Assembly (NCBI GenBank): GCA_917880885.1
Contig: OU862919.1
Location: forward strand, 53,605,058-53,669,057
DNA from: Limnephilus marmoratus
Taxonomy: Eukaryota > Arthropoda > Insecta > Trichoptera > Limnephilidae
Direction: 5' to 3'
DNA: 64,000 nt
Shown: positions 43,401-53,625 of the stretch, piece after piece
How positions within the stretch are numbered: the stretch's first letter is position 1
Layout: each line of letters begins with the position of its first letter
Notes under the pieces: model-generated
The model's database searches: none
What the model was told of the DNA's origin: nothing
The model's input: the letters and a program-made list of their open reading frames with translations, nothing else
Position numbers and translations under genes: made by a program

Positions 43401-46400
43401 TTATAAGAGCAACTCTCTTTTTATAACTTTTCACGGTTATTCCCATCAATGTAATAAATCATTGAAGAAGAAGGTAACACCAATAATCTAAACGAAAATA
43501 TAAAAAAAACAAGACACAGAAAACTAGAAAAAGGTAGGTAATGGTTGCAACCGGGACGCGTATTTCCAAAACCTATACCGATTCAGTCGCGGTAACGACA
43601 ATTTACATTTTAAATATACCTCTATATTGGTTATTTTTTATCACATTGCAAAAACAAAAAATGTTCTAAAATCTAGATAAAATAATCTTTCTGATGCGTA
43701 TATTAGAAATTAATAATTTTATTTCTAAATATTTAAATTTGAATATTATTCCCATATATTGTAAATACACCTCTATATTGATTTTTATCACTTTGCAAAA
43801 ACAAAAAAAATGTTCTAAAATCTAGATAAAATAATATTTCCAATGTGTATATTAGAAATTAATCATTTTATTTCTAAATATTTAAATTTTGATATTGAAA
43901 ATTTAAAGCGACTCAAACGCGTTAGGGATTGTAAATACGCAACCGGGACACGAACCCAGAACCTCTCGTCTAACCGGGACGTGCGCTTTTTACAAATTAA
44001 GCCATTGCTACCTTCCATCAAACCAACATAATTTTCAATCTCATATTTTCAAATTAAAATGAGGGATAAATATTTTTATATTGGAAAAACAACTCGTAAT
44101 TTTGAAATCAGAATCAAAGAACATTTAAGGTCTCTTAATAATAATAATTTTTCTGAGTTCGCTAACCATATCATTGAAAATAACCACAGTTTTGAAAAAA
44201 ATATGGGAATAAATATTTTTCATATTAATCATAAAGGAAAACGTTTAACTAACTTAGAAGCCTTGAAAATAAAAAAAAATCCCTTAAAAATAATGAATCT
44301 ATTATCAACAAACAAAAAATATTGTCTTACAGCCCAATCTTGGATAATATGTTCCCGTACCCACCCACTCTTCATTAATACCTTTGCAACGGCTTCACCC
44401 CTACCATAATAATAGATTGTTCCCATCCATATTTCGAAACTGTCAAATCAGTATGCTTTTGCCCTGAAGAAGGAACGGTCGTTCCGAAACCGGTCGGCTT
44501 TACTCAAATATATAAGTGGTTCAAACAAAGTTAAATTGTTTCATTTATCTATAATGGATATAGACAAAGTTATAGGTACATTCAAAAGTATATCCAATTT
44601 TATTTATTATTATTATACGGCTGGCGCGACACATGTATATCCTAGGGAGGCAGGCAACATACTTTATACATATAGGTAAATAAAAATAAAAAATAAAATC
44701 TTTACTTCTTCAAAATTAGTTATTAACATCTCGTCCTGATGTTAACGTTAACGTTGTTATTGAAACATGTTGACGTTGATAATTAAATATAGTATAGTGG
44801 TTTAAACAAAGTGATTTGATTTTCATTATAATAAAATATTTAATTGAAACATGTAATTGACCTTTTTATAAAGCCAAAAAGAATAATCAATTTTTTTATA
44901 AGAACAAATCTATTTTTTTTTTGTTATTTATTTTTGGGGTGTTTTGGGGTATTTTTGGGGTGTCACAGTGTAAGTGCTGGAGTGTTAACAAATCTCTTTT
45001 TTATAATGAATAAGATAATGGTCCCAGTTGCGACCCTCATCTTTATCTATTTATCTATGTCTAGTTTACTTTCATATTTTTGTTTTAGATTGTTAATGTT
45101 ATCATCTTATTCAATTAAATATGTAGGTTTATTGTGGTTAAATATTTACCTGGGAGTGTCATATCGTTCGTCAATTTTCTTCCGTACATTGGTACCGATG
45201 GATACATTCTCAATGTTTCCTTGATTATCAGATCTAAGTATTTCATGTTCTGCAGGTCGTTGTAGGAGACCGGCTTATGGGGATGGTTCCCCATGATGTC
45301 CAATTGCTCCTCAAAGGCCGTGGCCTGGACCTCCGGGTAGTAGGATAGAGAATAGAGGGCGAAACTGATGCACGCGGAGGTCGTGTCGTGACCCTACGAA
45401 CAAACAAAATATTAAAATAATTTTATTACTTGAGTCAATACACTCTCATTAAGAATTGAATCGTTGCTTGAGATTACTTCAGCGACAAAATCTGAGTAAC
45501 TGAGTAATTTCTTCTTCTAACTTCATCCTCCTGATCTTCTTCCCCTCCCGATCACCTTCAGCCTCACAATATACCTTAAATGGGAATGCCGTAGTTTCAC
45601 TGGTTCCAGACGAAGATCAGTTGGGCCTCTTGTGCGGTATTCAAGTAATAAAATACATTCAACATGGCTTCACGGGCATGTGAATCGGTTCCATGACAAG
45701 AAAAGTGGCATTTCAACTTTTGAAAAGTCGTTAAGAGTTGTGATTTTGTTTTAAATAGCCCATTACCTAACCCAGGGGTCGGCAGTAGAGGCACGCTCTT
45801 TGGAAATAAGTTTGCAGCTCAACTGACTTTTGAAATTAAGAAGCGGTCGCGAAAAGAATCATCAAACAGCATTAATAGGCTTGCGTCTGTGTGATTGAAT
45901 TTAGGAACCCGGCTTCGAATGCATGTCTGCCGCCGCGTCGTACCCGCTGCACTATATAAACTTCCGTGTACGTGTAATTTTAAGCAAAGCTACCATTTTA
46001 ATTCGGTTTTGAATTCAAGAATTCGTCAAAAGATGTCGTCACTTCCGTCAGCAACTCGAATAGGGACGTTTCCCGCTACGAGCATATAAGTACTACGAAT
46101 TTGTGAATTTGAGTATCTCTTCGGATGTGGAAAGATTGACAGGGATACTTATTTGTGAATCAAGCGGCTATATATATATATATTACATATGACGTCATTG
46201 GCATTGCCTGTCCCGGCTATCCCGGTTATTTTGCCCGGTGACTAGCTATTACTGGATGACAGTGGATCCAAGGAACGGGCTATTTTTTTAACCAGTTCCT
46301 ATCGGATTTATAAAATGGTCAAGTACACTAACTGGGTAAAGCCAAACCAAAAGCCGCCCTCAGCGCCTAGCAGCAAAAACTTGCGAAGCGGGTATTTAAC

Positions 46401-49400
46401 TGCTAATAAATAAATTGTTGCCTCTATCTGCGAAAACAGTATAAGACAGAATTTCATAAAGTCTTCGAATGCATTCATTAAGCTGGCTTCCCAAATATCA
46501 ACTGAAACTGATAAATCACGTGATAACACGGCACAAGTATTAACCATCTTTTTGCGACATAATATGTTGGCACAAGTTTCTAAAGAAGAACATCTTGGAC
46601 TGCTGCCGTTCAAGGGACAAATACTCGGGAAAGATATTGCGAATGCTGTAGAAACATAGCTAGACATTAGAACTTCTTGTTATTAGACCTCGGACACTCG
46701 ATGAGGGGTTTGATTTAATGCTTGAAAAGTGAAGATCGAATACAGCTGACCTGATTTTAAGACAATTTGGCTCTTTTCACTTGACAAACTGCCGACCCCA
46801 GACCTAGTCTGTAACGCTTGCTCTGCTACATAGATGTGACCGCATTGTTTTCTGATTTTTCTGTTTTCGTCGTTCAACAAGTAACGTCAACTGTGTACAA
46901 GGATTTTTTTCAAGTATGCGACAGAATAAAAAGCTTGCTTACCTCAAACATGAAAGTATCAACCTCTTCCCTTATGTCTTGGTCAGAGAGCGCTTCACCT
47001 TCAGCGGTCTTGCTTAACAAGAGCAGATCCAAAAACGCAATCTTCTTCTTATTCCCAATCGCAGCATCCTCAGCATTCAGTTCAATCTCATCGGCGTTCA
47101 TCCTCTTGGCGATGTCTTCCTTCCTTGATTTGATCACGTCATTAGTAAACTTGTGCAATTTATTCTGCAGCTTGACTTGTTCTCTATAGGCGCTGGTGAA
47201 GGAATACAGGAAGTCCATTCGCTTGAGTGGTGACCAACCGCGTGCAATAATGATTTCACAGATTCTGAGAAGAAATAATATTTAAATTTTGATGTTTATC
47301 ATCGACATTGTTTACTCAGGTTTATGATATGAATGAACGATTCTTAAAAGCTTAAGTTAAGAGCGTTTAACCAGCCAGCGGCCGAAATCCACATTTCGTC
47401 AAAAGTTGTTCTTACGATCGTGCAGGGCGGTTACAATGAGAAAGATTAATTTTTCTCCGTACCAGCATTTTAAAATCTTTAAAAGCTTAATTTATAATTA
47501 CTTACATCCAAAAATGCTGAAAGGCGTGATGATAAAACTATTAAAATAATGTACTTTTTGTAATTGTTTTTTGATTATAGATAAGTATTTATCATTTTTC
47601 AATAATGTCTAATAAAGTTAAATAAGAATGTTAAAAAATCTGAAATATATTAGTTTGTAAGTGCGCAAATAAATACACAAACGGACCAATTATCGTCAAG
47701 AAACACATGTCCGTATACATTTTTTAATGATTTTATTTAAACTAAAATTATAATTCTTAAACATGCGATACCCAGATAATGTATTGATTTATTTTACTGC
47801 ATGATTTTATGATTTGAAATGGGTGTGGTATAGTACAAAATCTTTTTTGAAAATTTAACAAATCTGCCAACGACCTATGGTATAACCTTATTATACTAAA
47901 AAGAAGCATTTTTTCTCAAAATTTAAAACATGCGAATGCTGGATAAAAGAACAATATTTCGAAATCCATTAATCATTTTTTGTGGAAAAGAGTCAATACG
48001 TCTAAAATCTGATTTCAAAATGACATATTTCTGGTTTTCTCTGGTAATACCCTCTTAATATCTTTATGTTGTAAAATATTGACATATAAAAAAAATTAAA
48101 AAATAAGATGGCCATCATTGCTGAATTTCACGGAGAAACCATTTTGAACCTCCGCAAGAATTTAACATATTTTAAGGACAATCTCATTACCGGTATACAG
48201 CTGTCACGTATTCCGACGTTGCGTTCTCCTGGGCATTTATGCTTACTCCCATCGCAGTTTCTTAAAATAAAAATATAATAATATAATTCAAAAATAAATA
48301 TAAACACCAATATTTATTTGCAGGTAAGTGTAACAACCTTCTGGTAAAAATAAAGATTAGGCGTACAATTTCTGTAGGCATTTTTATTTTTTATTTCTAT
48401 AAGAATAACTCTCTTTTTATAACTTTTGAAGGTTATTTCCATCAAAGTTACGTAGCGTTGAAGAAAAAGATAACACTAATAATCTAAACGAAAATGCGAA
48501 AGACAGAAAAACACTGTTGCGACCATTATACTTTTCTGTGTCTTGTTTTGTTTCATATTTTCGTTTCGATTATTAGGTTTTTTTTTAATTAGTTTTAGTT
48601 GTAAAATTGCAAAATATGTGACGTCACACAAGGGGGGAAGGGATCCCACAAATGTGACGATGTGTGACAGGGACGTGATTAACAGCTGTTTTAATTACCC
48701 AGTTAGAGAGAAATAATTTCGAGTCTAACTGGGGAGCTACTCTATTTACTTGTGCTATGTTTGGAAATAATAAAGTACTTGAGATCACTTCTTCAAACTT
48801 CGCAAAATTACTTTGTGGCATCATTAATTATATAATGAATAACATATCACTTTGTTGAAACCAATATAGTGATAATAATTTATTTTTCTTTATATTGACA
48901 TATCCTGATGAAGATAACATTGTTATCGAAACATGTAGATAGTGTTTATAATATAGTGGTTTAAACAAAGGGATATATTATTCATTATATACTTGAGATC
49001 ATATTGGATTCGAAGTAACAGAATAAAGGAATGAACCGGTTTAACGATAATAACTGCGGTTTTATTTATATTGTTGTAACTATCTACATACAAAGCGGTG
49101 TCATCTTTTATCTACGCTAAGATAAACATCTCTCACAAAAATGTAACGCATTTTTTTAAATTTAGATACGAACTTTTTCTTTTTTTGTAAGTAAATCGTG
49201 TTTCATGGAAGAAGTGTGTGAAAGATCTTTTAGGGAAAGAATCAGGAAATTCTGGAAAGGAAAATATATGAGGGGTGGGTAGGAATCTGGGGGTCAATGT
49301 ATCTACGAGTGATGGACATATGAATCCACTTCTCCCATTGCGATGCAAGGCGACGCGACGGTCGAGAGAGTCTGCCTGGAGAGGTTAAGGTTAGAGGTAA

Positions 49401-52400
49401 GATTTCCCTTAATTATAAACGAAGCTAACCACATGGGGTGACCAATTGCCGGGGTGTTGTTTATCCAATAAATGGTTCCCGGGGCGGCGGTACCCATCCC
49501 CGCCTCCCAAATTGCTAATATAAAAAAGCTAGCATTCTGTTTAAACCGGGTTTAAGCCACCCACAGGCCCGGTAAAATCTTCCCAAAATCTCACATATTG
49601 TGCTGTCAGAAACCAGATGAACAATTCCTTACCACATATCACGTCCAAGGCGTACAGAGTTACTAAAGGGTAAACGTCGAAAACTATGCCCGTGTGAGAC
49701 GCCAATTTCTTTACCAGAATTTCGCCCTTGTCGTTAAAAACATCGACAAATTGCTCCAGAATCTTGAAGTGGAATGTTGGCGTTATGATTTTTCTTTGCT
49801 TGCGCCATTTTTTATCTAGAAAGGAAATAATATATGAGAGGTCATATCATAGTAGCATATAATCGCATTCAAAAAATATTATGGACAGCTCCATTATTCC
49901 ATTATTATTATGTGGTAAATAGTTTATAAAAATTTAAAACATGTTTTTTAGTAAGAGACACTGTTTAATTATATTCTTGTTTTGCGCTAACATTTCCTAT
50001 TCTGGTAAAATTGGCACACCATTACGTTATGCAACCCATTTAATTGTATCGTCGAAATGTAATGCAGTCATGGTGATACTAGATTTTTTTGCCATTTAAA
50101 CGTACTCGTGAGCACCAATAATTATTATCGTTACAAGATAGTTAGTTTGGTGCTTACTTCATTATTTAGATAAAGTGTCATAACTCTTTTCAATGTCAGT
50201 AGAAAATATTAATTTAATAAATTATATTCTTATCTTCTGCCTAATAATGTTATTGTAGAGAGCAAGGTCACTGATAATACTAAAAACGGGAATCCTTGAA
50301 ATTCTCCTCCGCTCTTTTTAAATGCGTCTTTGTTTTCTTGATTGAACGAAATTATGAATGAGGTGGGATCACTTCCACTTCCCGACATTCGATGAAGCTG
50401 AAAGAAACTCGAAAGATGGACTCGTTGTTGATAAAAAATGAATTCTATCAACTTTTGGAAGCAATCATGTACGCACACACGAACATACAAACTTTTTCTG
50501 AAATGTGATTAATTTATTAATAAATTTCAGCATTGTCCAACCGGGATCTGGCTCTGTTGGCAGCATAATTGACACCGGTTCCTGGGTAGTAAGGTTCAAG
50601 CCTCAATTAAACATTTTTTTTAATTTTAAGACATTTGGAAATGTATTTTAATCTACTCGTATTGTATTTTATTTGGTAAATGTATTTTGTATATTTATAA
50701 GAGTTGTTTTTTTTATTATTATCGAATAATCTGTCGATTTTTAGATTTCTGCTTTTCATAACTTCACACTATCTGGGAAGAAGAATACGAATTTAACGTA
50801 TCGTAGCATGCGCCGAAAGCACAATATAAATTATTTTACGAGTATAAAACGTTTTAAGATGACTGCGGTTTAAAATACTTGCAAAAGTTGTGTATTTTTC
50901 GTATTTGTTGTGATTTGTGATATACCTGCAGCAATAAGTAAACCATCGCCAAGCCAATCCCGGAGAAATTCATAGTCCTGCATCTTAGTCAGTTCTTTAT
51001 TGCTCGAAAGTAATGTCTAGAATTATTAAAAAGAGCAATTATTTAAAATATTTCGTTACAAAAATTAAATCAATTATTTCAAATGCAATTTAAAATGTTT
51101 TGAACAAAATTCAAATTATTATTAATAAACCACGAACTTACTTCTATGGTTTCCGGGTCACATAATGAAACGAATGCGGTGCTCCCTAAAATTATTTTGA
51201 AAGTGGATTTACCGCTTTCATTGTACATTTTCACCAAAGCCCTGTAAAACTCTGAAAAAAAAAATTAAATATTATTAAATAAGTCTTCATTCAAGCAAAA
51301 ATTGCTCTTTTGCACACAAAATTAAATTTAAACTCCAAGAGTCGGTGGGAGTGAGTATGGTGTCTCCAGTTGGTAGTTTTATGAGGCAGAGTGAAGTAAA
51401 GAGGGATGTAGATAGGGAAGTTGAAAGTTGGGAAGTGTCTGCCTGGTTATTCAGATCTGGTCATTACACGTGATTACTTAATGAAAGTAATGTTTCTATG
51501 ATAAATTATGATTTTTATTTTAATTTTTCAAACTTTATTTTTCAAATTATAATATTTAATTAAATGAAGACAATATAAGCAAAACTCAATCGAAAATCTG
51601 GAGACAGAAAAATCAGAAAAAGATATTGGCTCCGCTGGGAGAGCACTTGCCGTGTAAGCAAAGGGTCCTGGGTTCGAGTCCCAGCGGAGCCAATATCTTT
51701 TTCTGATTTTTCTGTCTACAGATTTTCGATTGAGTTTCGCTAATGTTGTCTTCATTTAATTAAAATTATGATTTCTCACAATGCGAAAATATATTGTAAG
51801 ACGATGAGAAGTGAACCATACCAGTTACCTTGACATGGTTAACTTGAAATAACATCTTTAAGGTAAATTATGCTGAATAAAATATATTTTTTACATGAGC
51901 TCCACACAGGAGGCCCTGAGGAAAATAATTTCCCTCAGGGCCTATGTCATCATCTATGTATATGAAATAATATACATAATGTAATAATAATAATTGAATA
52001 ATTAGTACAGTTTTTTTAATAATCACTGATTTATGTATTTATTTAAACGCCCATAGGGCTTTTACATAGAGTGTAGTACATGTTTTTGATCAAATATAGG
52101 CAATAACATAAAATATAAGACACAAAATGTAGGTTTCAAAAAATATAAGAGTTGAATCAAAGTAGGTAACAAAGATTTTTTTAAAGTTTAATTTTTACTC
52201 AGTCGAGTAACCGCCCAAACCCTCACTTCACCCATAACTATATAATAACTTATTTTTAAATTGTTTTTAGTTGAATTTTTTTTTAAAACATCAAAAGTTT
52301 CACCGGAAATCATAATTTTATTTACGTCTTTTACTCCAAATAATATCACGATCACTGGTTAAAGTCAATGAAGTACCTCCTTCATTACCATGTATGTTTG

Positions 52401-53523
52401 CATTTGCATGTATGAATGTATATATCAATCGTTTGTATGAAACAAGAAACAGTTGAATATTATAGAATCTTGACTTGTTATCATAAAAAAAGTTTTTGTT
52501 TTCTTTTTTTATTGCATTATTTATTACAGTTGTTGAGAATTTTTCGGCTAATGCTAGGGCACATGCGCATGTTATTATGAAATAAGGAATTAAAATAGGA
52601 AAATAATTTTTTTGTTTTTTTTTCTTCTACGAAATACACAATTCCGTAATGAGTATGCTGATATCACTATCATTGATAAAATATTGAAAAAATACAAGCT
52701 TATCATCGTTACTCTATAAGATCTAGAAAACAGAAAAAACACAACAATGATTGTCATCATGAAACTTTTAGTTATTTATTAAACGCCCAAAAGTAGCATG
52801 TTTGGTAGCACTATTAATTCATGACAGATAAGTTTTAAACAAATTAAGAAATAATAAAAATAAAACAAGATAAAAAATGCACACAAGTCATAAAAATACA
52901 GCAATTTGATAGGTTTAAAAAAATACAGATATGTGGTGGAATAGTTTTGGAATAAAAATCATTTTAAATAAATACAAAATCTCAAAAGCACCTTTAGCAT
53001 TGTCTTGATTTATTTTTAGGGTTCCACGCCGTCTTGCTTTACCCCATAATGGTAACGGTGATGTAACAGCGTTACGGTGTCCATCTCCAGGGCAAATGAA
53101 TAGTATATTATGAGACGATGAGACTGTATGCCACACCGGTTAGGTAAGATTAGGTTTATGTACACTTTACCGCCGAAATGTTAGCTAAAGAACGATGTAG
53201 GTATTACAAAACTGCATATTGAGGGACATACTGCCTTAATGAGGGACACTGTAACGCTATCCGAAACGTTGGCTAAAGAAGAAGGTGGCGCAACGTGGCA
53301 TAACACTCCAAAAATGAACCAAGATTGGCCGTGAAAATTTCAAATCATATCTACCTTCTGCATCTTTTCCAAACTGATGTGTATTTCCTACGAACGGTCT
53401 GGTTTCAGCACCGGGAAACTTATTAATTAATCTCCAAAACCTCCTGTTTTTCAAGTAATTAGTAAAACAATATGCTGTTAAAGCAACTACAAAAGTAATA
53501 AACGAATACACAAACACTCCCAT
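40258..53523 (-). CDS. Cytochrome P450, CYP4 family (CYP4C1-like), gene A
   Basis: A complete nine-exon gene: 53523-53355, 51251-51142, 51016-50926, 49815-49633, 48260-48191, 47264-46943, 45393-45150, 42691-42512, 40433-40258. All introns are GT-AG, phases agree, and the exons sum to 1545 bp (514 residues plus stop). It is a haem monooxygenase anchored in the ER membrane by an N-terminal helix; CYP4 enzymes hydroxylate fatty acids, hormones or xenobiotics, and the substrate here cannot be told. Landmarks: the CYP4 signature [13 protein letters not shown] across exons 6/7 (Glu315, the residue that can bind haem covalently), ExxR at Glu374-Arg377, PERF 429-432, and haem ligand Cys455 in [10 protein letters not shown]. 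No stops seen; likely functional. Introns hold many transposons. Confidence 0.95.
40605..40865. mobile_element. Helitron-like remnant in intergenic/intron 8 of gene A
   Basis: Begins after a 20-A run with CTAGGGAGTTCCCGGCATGC, followed by a pyrimidine-rich core. Inverse relative at 22880-23155. The two overlapping 75-89 codon plus frames here are not genes. Confidence 0.45.
40966..41122. repeat. Perfect 51-bp inverted repeat (mini-MITE), intron 8 of gene A
   Basis: Arms 40966-41016 and 41072-41122 start GGTGGGTTTCTTCATTTACC and are exact reverse complements around a 55-bp AT-rich loop. Total 157 bp. Absent from the matching intron of gene B as far as I can see, so inserted after the duplication or lost. 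Confidence 0.9.
41540..41830. repeat. Intron 8 block conserved in gene B
   Basis: Text from ACCATTAACGTTCAG to AATAACCCAA matches 58705-58990 in gene B with scattered differences. It shows the tandem duplication included introns. No function implied. Confidence 0.8.
42512..42691 (-). CDS. CYP4 gene A exon 8 (haem-binding)
   Basis: 180 bp encoding [28 protein letters not shown] and [10 protein letters not shown] with the haem-ligand Cys. Acceptor TTATTTCCAG, donor GTAAAA. Confidence 0.95.
43183..43313. repeat. 39-bp palindrome with a duplicated arm, intron 7 of gene A
   Basis: Left arm 43183-43221 (AATGAAAAAATAATTGGATA...) and right arm 43226-43264 are exact reverse complements with a 4-bp loop. 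The right half is then repeated directly: 43222-43267 equals 43268-43313 (46 bp). Confidence 0.9.
43430..44015. repeat. T2 repeat with tRNA-like cassette, intron 7 of gene A
   Basis: Contains ATCTAAACGAAAATATAAA, AACAAGACACAGAAAAC and tRNA 3'-half text GGTTGCAACCGGGACGCG (43540), then a more complete tRNA-like unit (43938-44012). In between, a ~110-bp segment (CCTCTATATTG...TTCTAAAATCTAGATAAAAT) occurs twice (43619 and 43770). Related T2 copies: 48405-48585 and 55690-56330. Confidence 0.7.
43938..44012 (-). tRNA. tRNA-like sequence, degenerate (in T2)
   Basis: Minus: a T arm with CTGGGTTCGTGTCCCGG-like text and a D-arm remnant. Clearly related to 55773-55848 but more decayed. Not a working tRNA. 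Confidence 0.5.
44059..44409 (+). pseudogene. Penelope GIY-YIG endonuclease fragment
   Basis: The first ~70 residues hold the GIY-YIG core second half: [20 protein letters not shown] (YIG plus the catalytic-helix Arg), a HxxxNxHxF-like [12 protein letters not shown], and TNLEALKI with the metal-binding Glu. The GIY half is cut off by the 5' truncation. A frameshift near 44280 then leaves frame; the continuation [11 protein letters not shown] is in another frame. The end of the open frame is therefore not native. Confidence 0.8.
44461..44498 (+). ncRNA. Hammerhead-like motif, Penelope 3' region
   Basis: GCC (44461), CTGAAGA (one change from CTGATGA, at the variable position 7), extra A, GGAAC/GTTCC helix around GGTC, GAAA (44486), CCGGTC, GGC (44496). 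Stem I GCC/GGC; stem III ACC/GGT without a loop; cleavage triplet GTC. All essential core positions are kept apart from the extra base before stem II. Confidence 0.6.
44732..44775 (+). ncRNA. Hammerhead-like motif, third family, degraded stem II
   Basis: CGTC (44732-44735), CTGATG, a decayed stem II, GAAA (44762-44765), CATGTT, GACG (44772-44775). Stem I CGTC/GACG; stem III ACA/TGT. Followed by TATAGTGGTTTAAACAAAGTG as at 48901. Core A9 appears lost. Confidence 0.45.
45150..45393 (-). CDS. CYP4 gene A exon 7
   Basis: 244 bp starting with [20 protein letters not shown] (oxygen-binding helix I), then [18 protein letters not shown] with ExxR of helix K. Confidence 0.95.
45440..45620. repeat. 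Interspersed repeat C, intron 6 of gene A
   Basis: AAGAATTGAATCGTTGCTTG through ACCTTCAGCCTCACAATATA and CACTGGTTCCAGACGA. Same orientation as 10665-10870. Confidence 0.65.
45773..46801. mobile_element. hAT-like element in intron 6 of gene A
   Basis: Termini CAGGGGTCGGCAG (45773-45785) and CTGCCGACCCCAG (46789-46801) are inverted repeats with one mismatch. Flanks ACCTAACC and ACCTAGTC are a diverged 8-bp duplication. A minus frame (46308-46667) may be a worn piece of transposase C terminus, but I cannot confirm it. Gene B retains only the right end (62801-62813) with the same flank, so insertion preceded the gene duplication. Confidence 0.75.
46943..47264 (-). CDS. CYP4 gene A exon 6
   Basis: 322 bp encoding helices F-H and the start of helix [21 protein letters not shown]...[10 protein letters not shown]. 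The basic/acidic loop KSRKED...[11 protein letters not shown] is usual in insect CYP4C proteins. A 5' scrap of this exon recurs at 63627-63690. Confidence 0.94.
48191..48260 (-). CDS. CYP4 gene A exon 5
   Basis: 70 bp encoding [20 protein letters not shown] through AVY, the ETAMG motif common to CYP4 enzymes. Too short to appear as an open frame of its own. Confidence 0.93.
48405..48585. repeat. T2 fold-back element, intron 4 of gene A
   Basis: ATAATCTAAACGAAAATG...CAGAAAAACACTGTTGCGACC is answered by TTCTGTGTCTTGTTTTG...CATTTTCG-like text and GATTATTAGG in inverse order. The centre holds only the tRNA acceptor end GTTGCGACC. Confidence 0.65.
48901..48941 (+). ncRNA. Hammerhead-like motif, third family, intact
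   Basis: TATC (48901-48904), CTGATGA (48905-48911), extra A, GATAAC/GTTATC 6-bp helix with triloop, GAAA (48928-48931), CATGTA, GATA (48938-48941). Stem I TATC/GATA; stem III ACA/TGT; triplet GTA. Best-formed motif in the window. It lies in intron 4 of gene A, with TATAGTGGTTTAAACAAAGG behind it. Confidence 0.6.
49230..49515 (-). mobile_element. SINE-like retroposon A, intron 4 of gene A
   Basis: Minus-oriented copy, missing the 3' hairpin and tail. Ends with GGGAGGCGGGGATGGGTACC at 49509 reading down. The middle is diverged. Confidence 0.7.
49633..49815 (-). CDS. CYP4 gene A exon 4
   Basis: 183 bp with [20 protein letters not shown], the conserved WxxxRKxxxPxFHF C-helix motif whose Trp and Arg contact haem propionates. 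Acceptor TTTCTAG, donor GTAAGG. A broken duplicate is at 33.4/39.2 kb. Confidence 0.95.
50560..50625 (+). other. Possible degenerate tRNA-like SINE head
   Basis: CTGGCTCTGTTGGCAG then AAGGTTCAAGCCTC resemble A and B boxes about 40 bp apart. Pairing is poor. Low confidence. Confidence 0.25.
50926..51016 (-). CDS. CYP4 gene A exon 3
   Basis: 91 bp encoding [20 protein letters not shown] and [10 protein letters not shown] (B-C helix region, WLGxGLL typical of CYP4). Donor GTATAT. Confidence 0.92.
51142..51251 (-). CDS. CYP4 gene A exon 2
   Basis: 110 bp after acceptor TTTTTTTCAG, encoding [20 protein letters not shown] through CDPETIE; donor GTAAGT. Intron 2 after it is only 125 bp. Confidence 0.92.
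51310..51480. repeat. Interspersed repeat C, diverged, in intron 1 of gene A
   Basis: GAGGCAGAGTGAAGTAAAGA and TATTCAGATCTGGTC match the reverse of 10665-10870. Confidence 0.5.
51553..51765. repeat. Fold-back element T1, compact copy, intron 1 of gene A
   Basis: Arms of ~75 bp: left AAATGAAGACAATATAAGCA...GATATTGGCTCCGCTGGGA, right inverse. Only 40-50 bp remain between them, so the tRNA-like part is a 3' half closing on its own mirror image. Confidence 0.8.
51628..51691 (+). tRNA. tRNA-like sequence lacking the D-arm
   Basis: 64 nt: GGCTCCG pairs perfectly with CGGAGCC; anticodon stem TTGC/GCAA around CGTGTAA (TGT at 34-36, but G at 33); T arm CTGGG/CCCAG with GGTTCGAGTCC. The D-arm is absent, replaced by the fold-back arm. 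Not functional as a tRNA. Confidence 0.5.
51892..51951 (-). mobile_element. SINE-like retroposon A, 3' end only
   Basis: GAGCTCCACACAGGAGGCCC and the GGCCCTGAGG/CCTCAGGGCC hairpin, 5'-truncated. Confidence 0.75.
52020..53000. other. Intron 1 of gene A, AT-rich
   Basis: 52280-52400 resembles one end of the MITE family at 61739 (TTTCACCGGAAATCATAATT, ACTGGTTAAAGTCAATGAAG). Nothing else recognised. Confidence 0.4.
53000..53340. mobile_element. Penelope-type terminal remnants next to exon 1 of gene A
   Basis: Two facing pieces like the arms of the 25.2-kb element: 53015-53100 (GGTTCCACGCCGTCTTGC..., inverse) and 53215-53320 (direct) with a mutated hammerhead core at 53233-53273 (GCC, TTAATGA, GAAACGTTGGC). 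They end only ~15 bp from the exon 1 donor at 53354. Confidence 0.55.
53355..53523 (-). CDS. CYP4 gene A exon 1
   Basis: ATG at 53523 ([20 protein letters not shown]), a hydrophobic membrane anchor, then a basic stop-transfer stretch and the proline hinge. Ends GAAG|GTAGAT. An upstream GTG in frame (53538) is not a likely start. Confidence 0.93.
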
Positions 53524-53589
53524 GTTGAAAAACAGCACTAAATATTAAATTATTTTAACATCTGAAACTTGGGTTAAAACTAGCAAAGT

Positions 53590-53625
53590 GTTTGGCAACG
53601 AATGCGACTGCTCTATATTTACTAG
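53590..53625 (-). promoter_or_regulatory. Possible core promoter of gene A
   Basis: On minus, AAATATAGAG at 53620-53611 lies about 90-100 bp upstream of the ATG and could be a TATA element. No initiator is clear. Weak evidence. Confidence 0.2.

Larger units (their letters stand above)
44040..44580 (+). mobile_element. Penelope-like element, 5'-truncated (intron 7 of gene A)
   Basis: A GIY-YIG endonuclease fragment (44059-44409) is followed by a 3' region with a hammerhead-like motif (44461-44498) and TATAAGTGGTTCAAACAAAG. The same endonuclease end and 3' region recur on minus at 59580-59800. GIY-YIG endonucleases at the C terminus are the hallmark of Penelope-like retroelements. The reverse transcriptase part is missing. 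Confidence 0.8.

Noticed and set aside
46818..47189. Plus-strand 123-codon frame
   Set aside because: Antisense shadow of CYP4 exon 6.
53080..53100. Another hammerhead copy near 53.08 kb
   Set aside because: The inverse arm keeps a GGACA-like helix but has CTGGAGA for the core and no GAAA.
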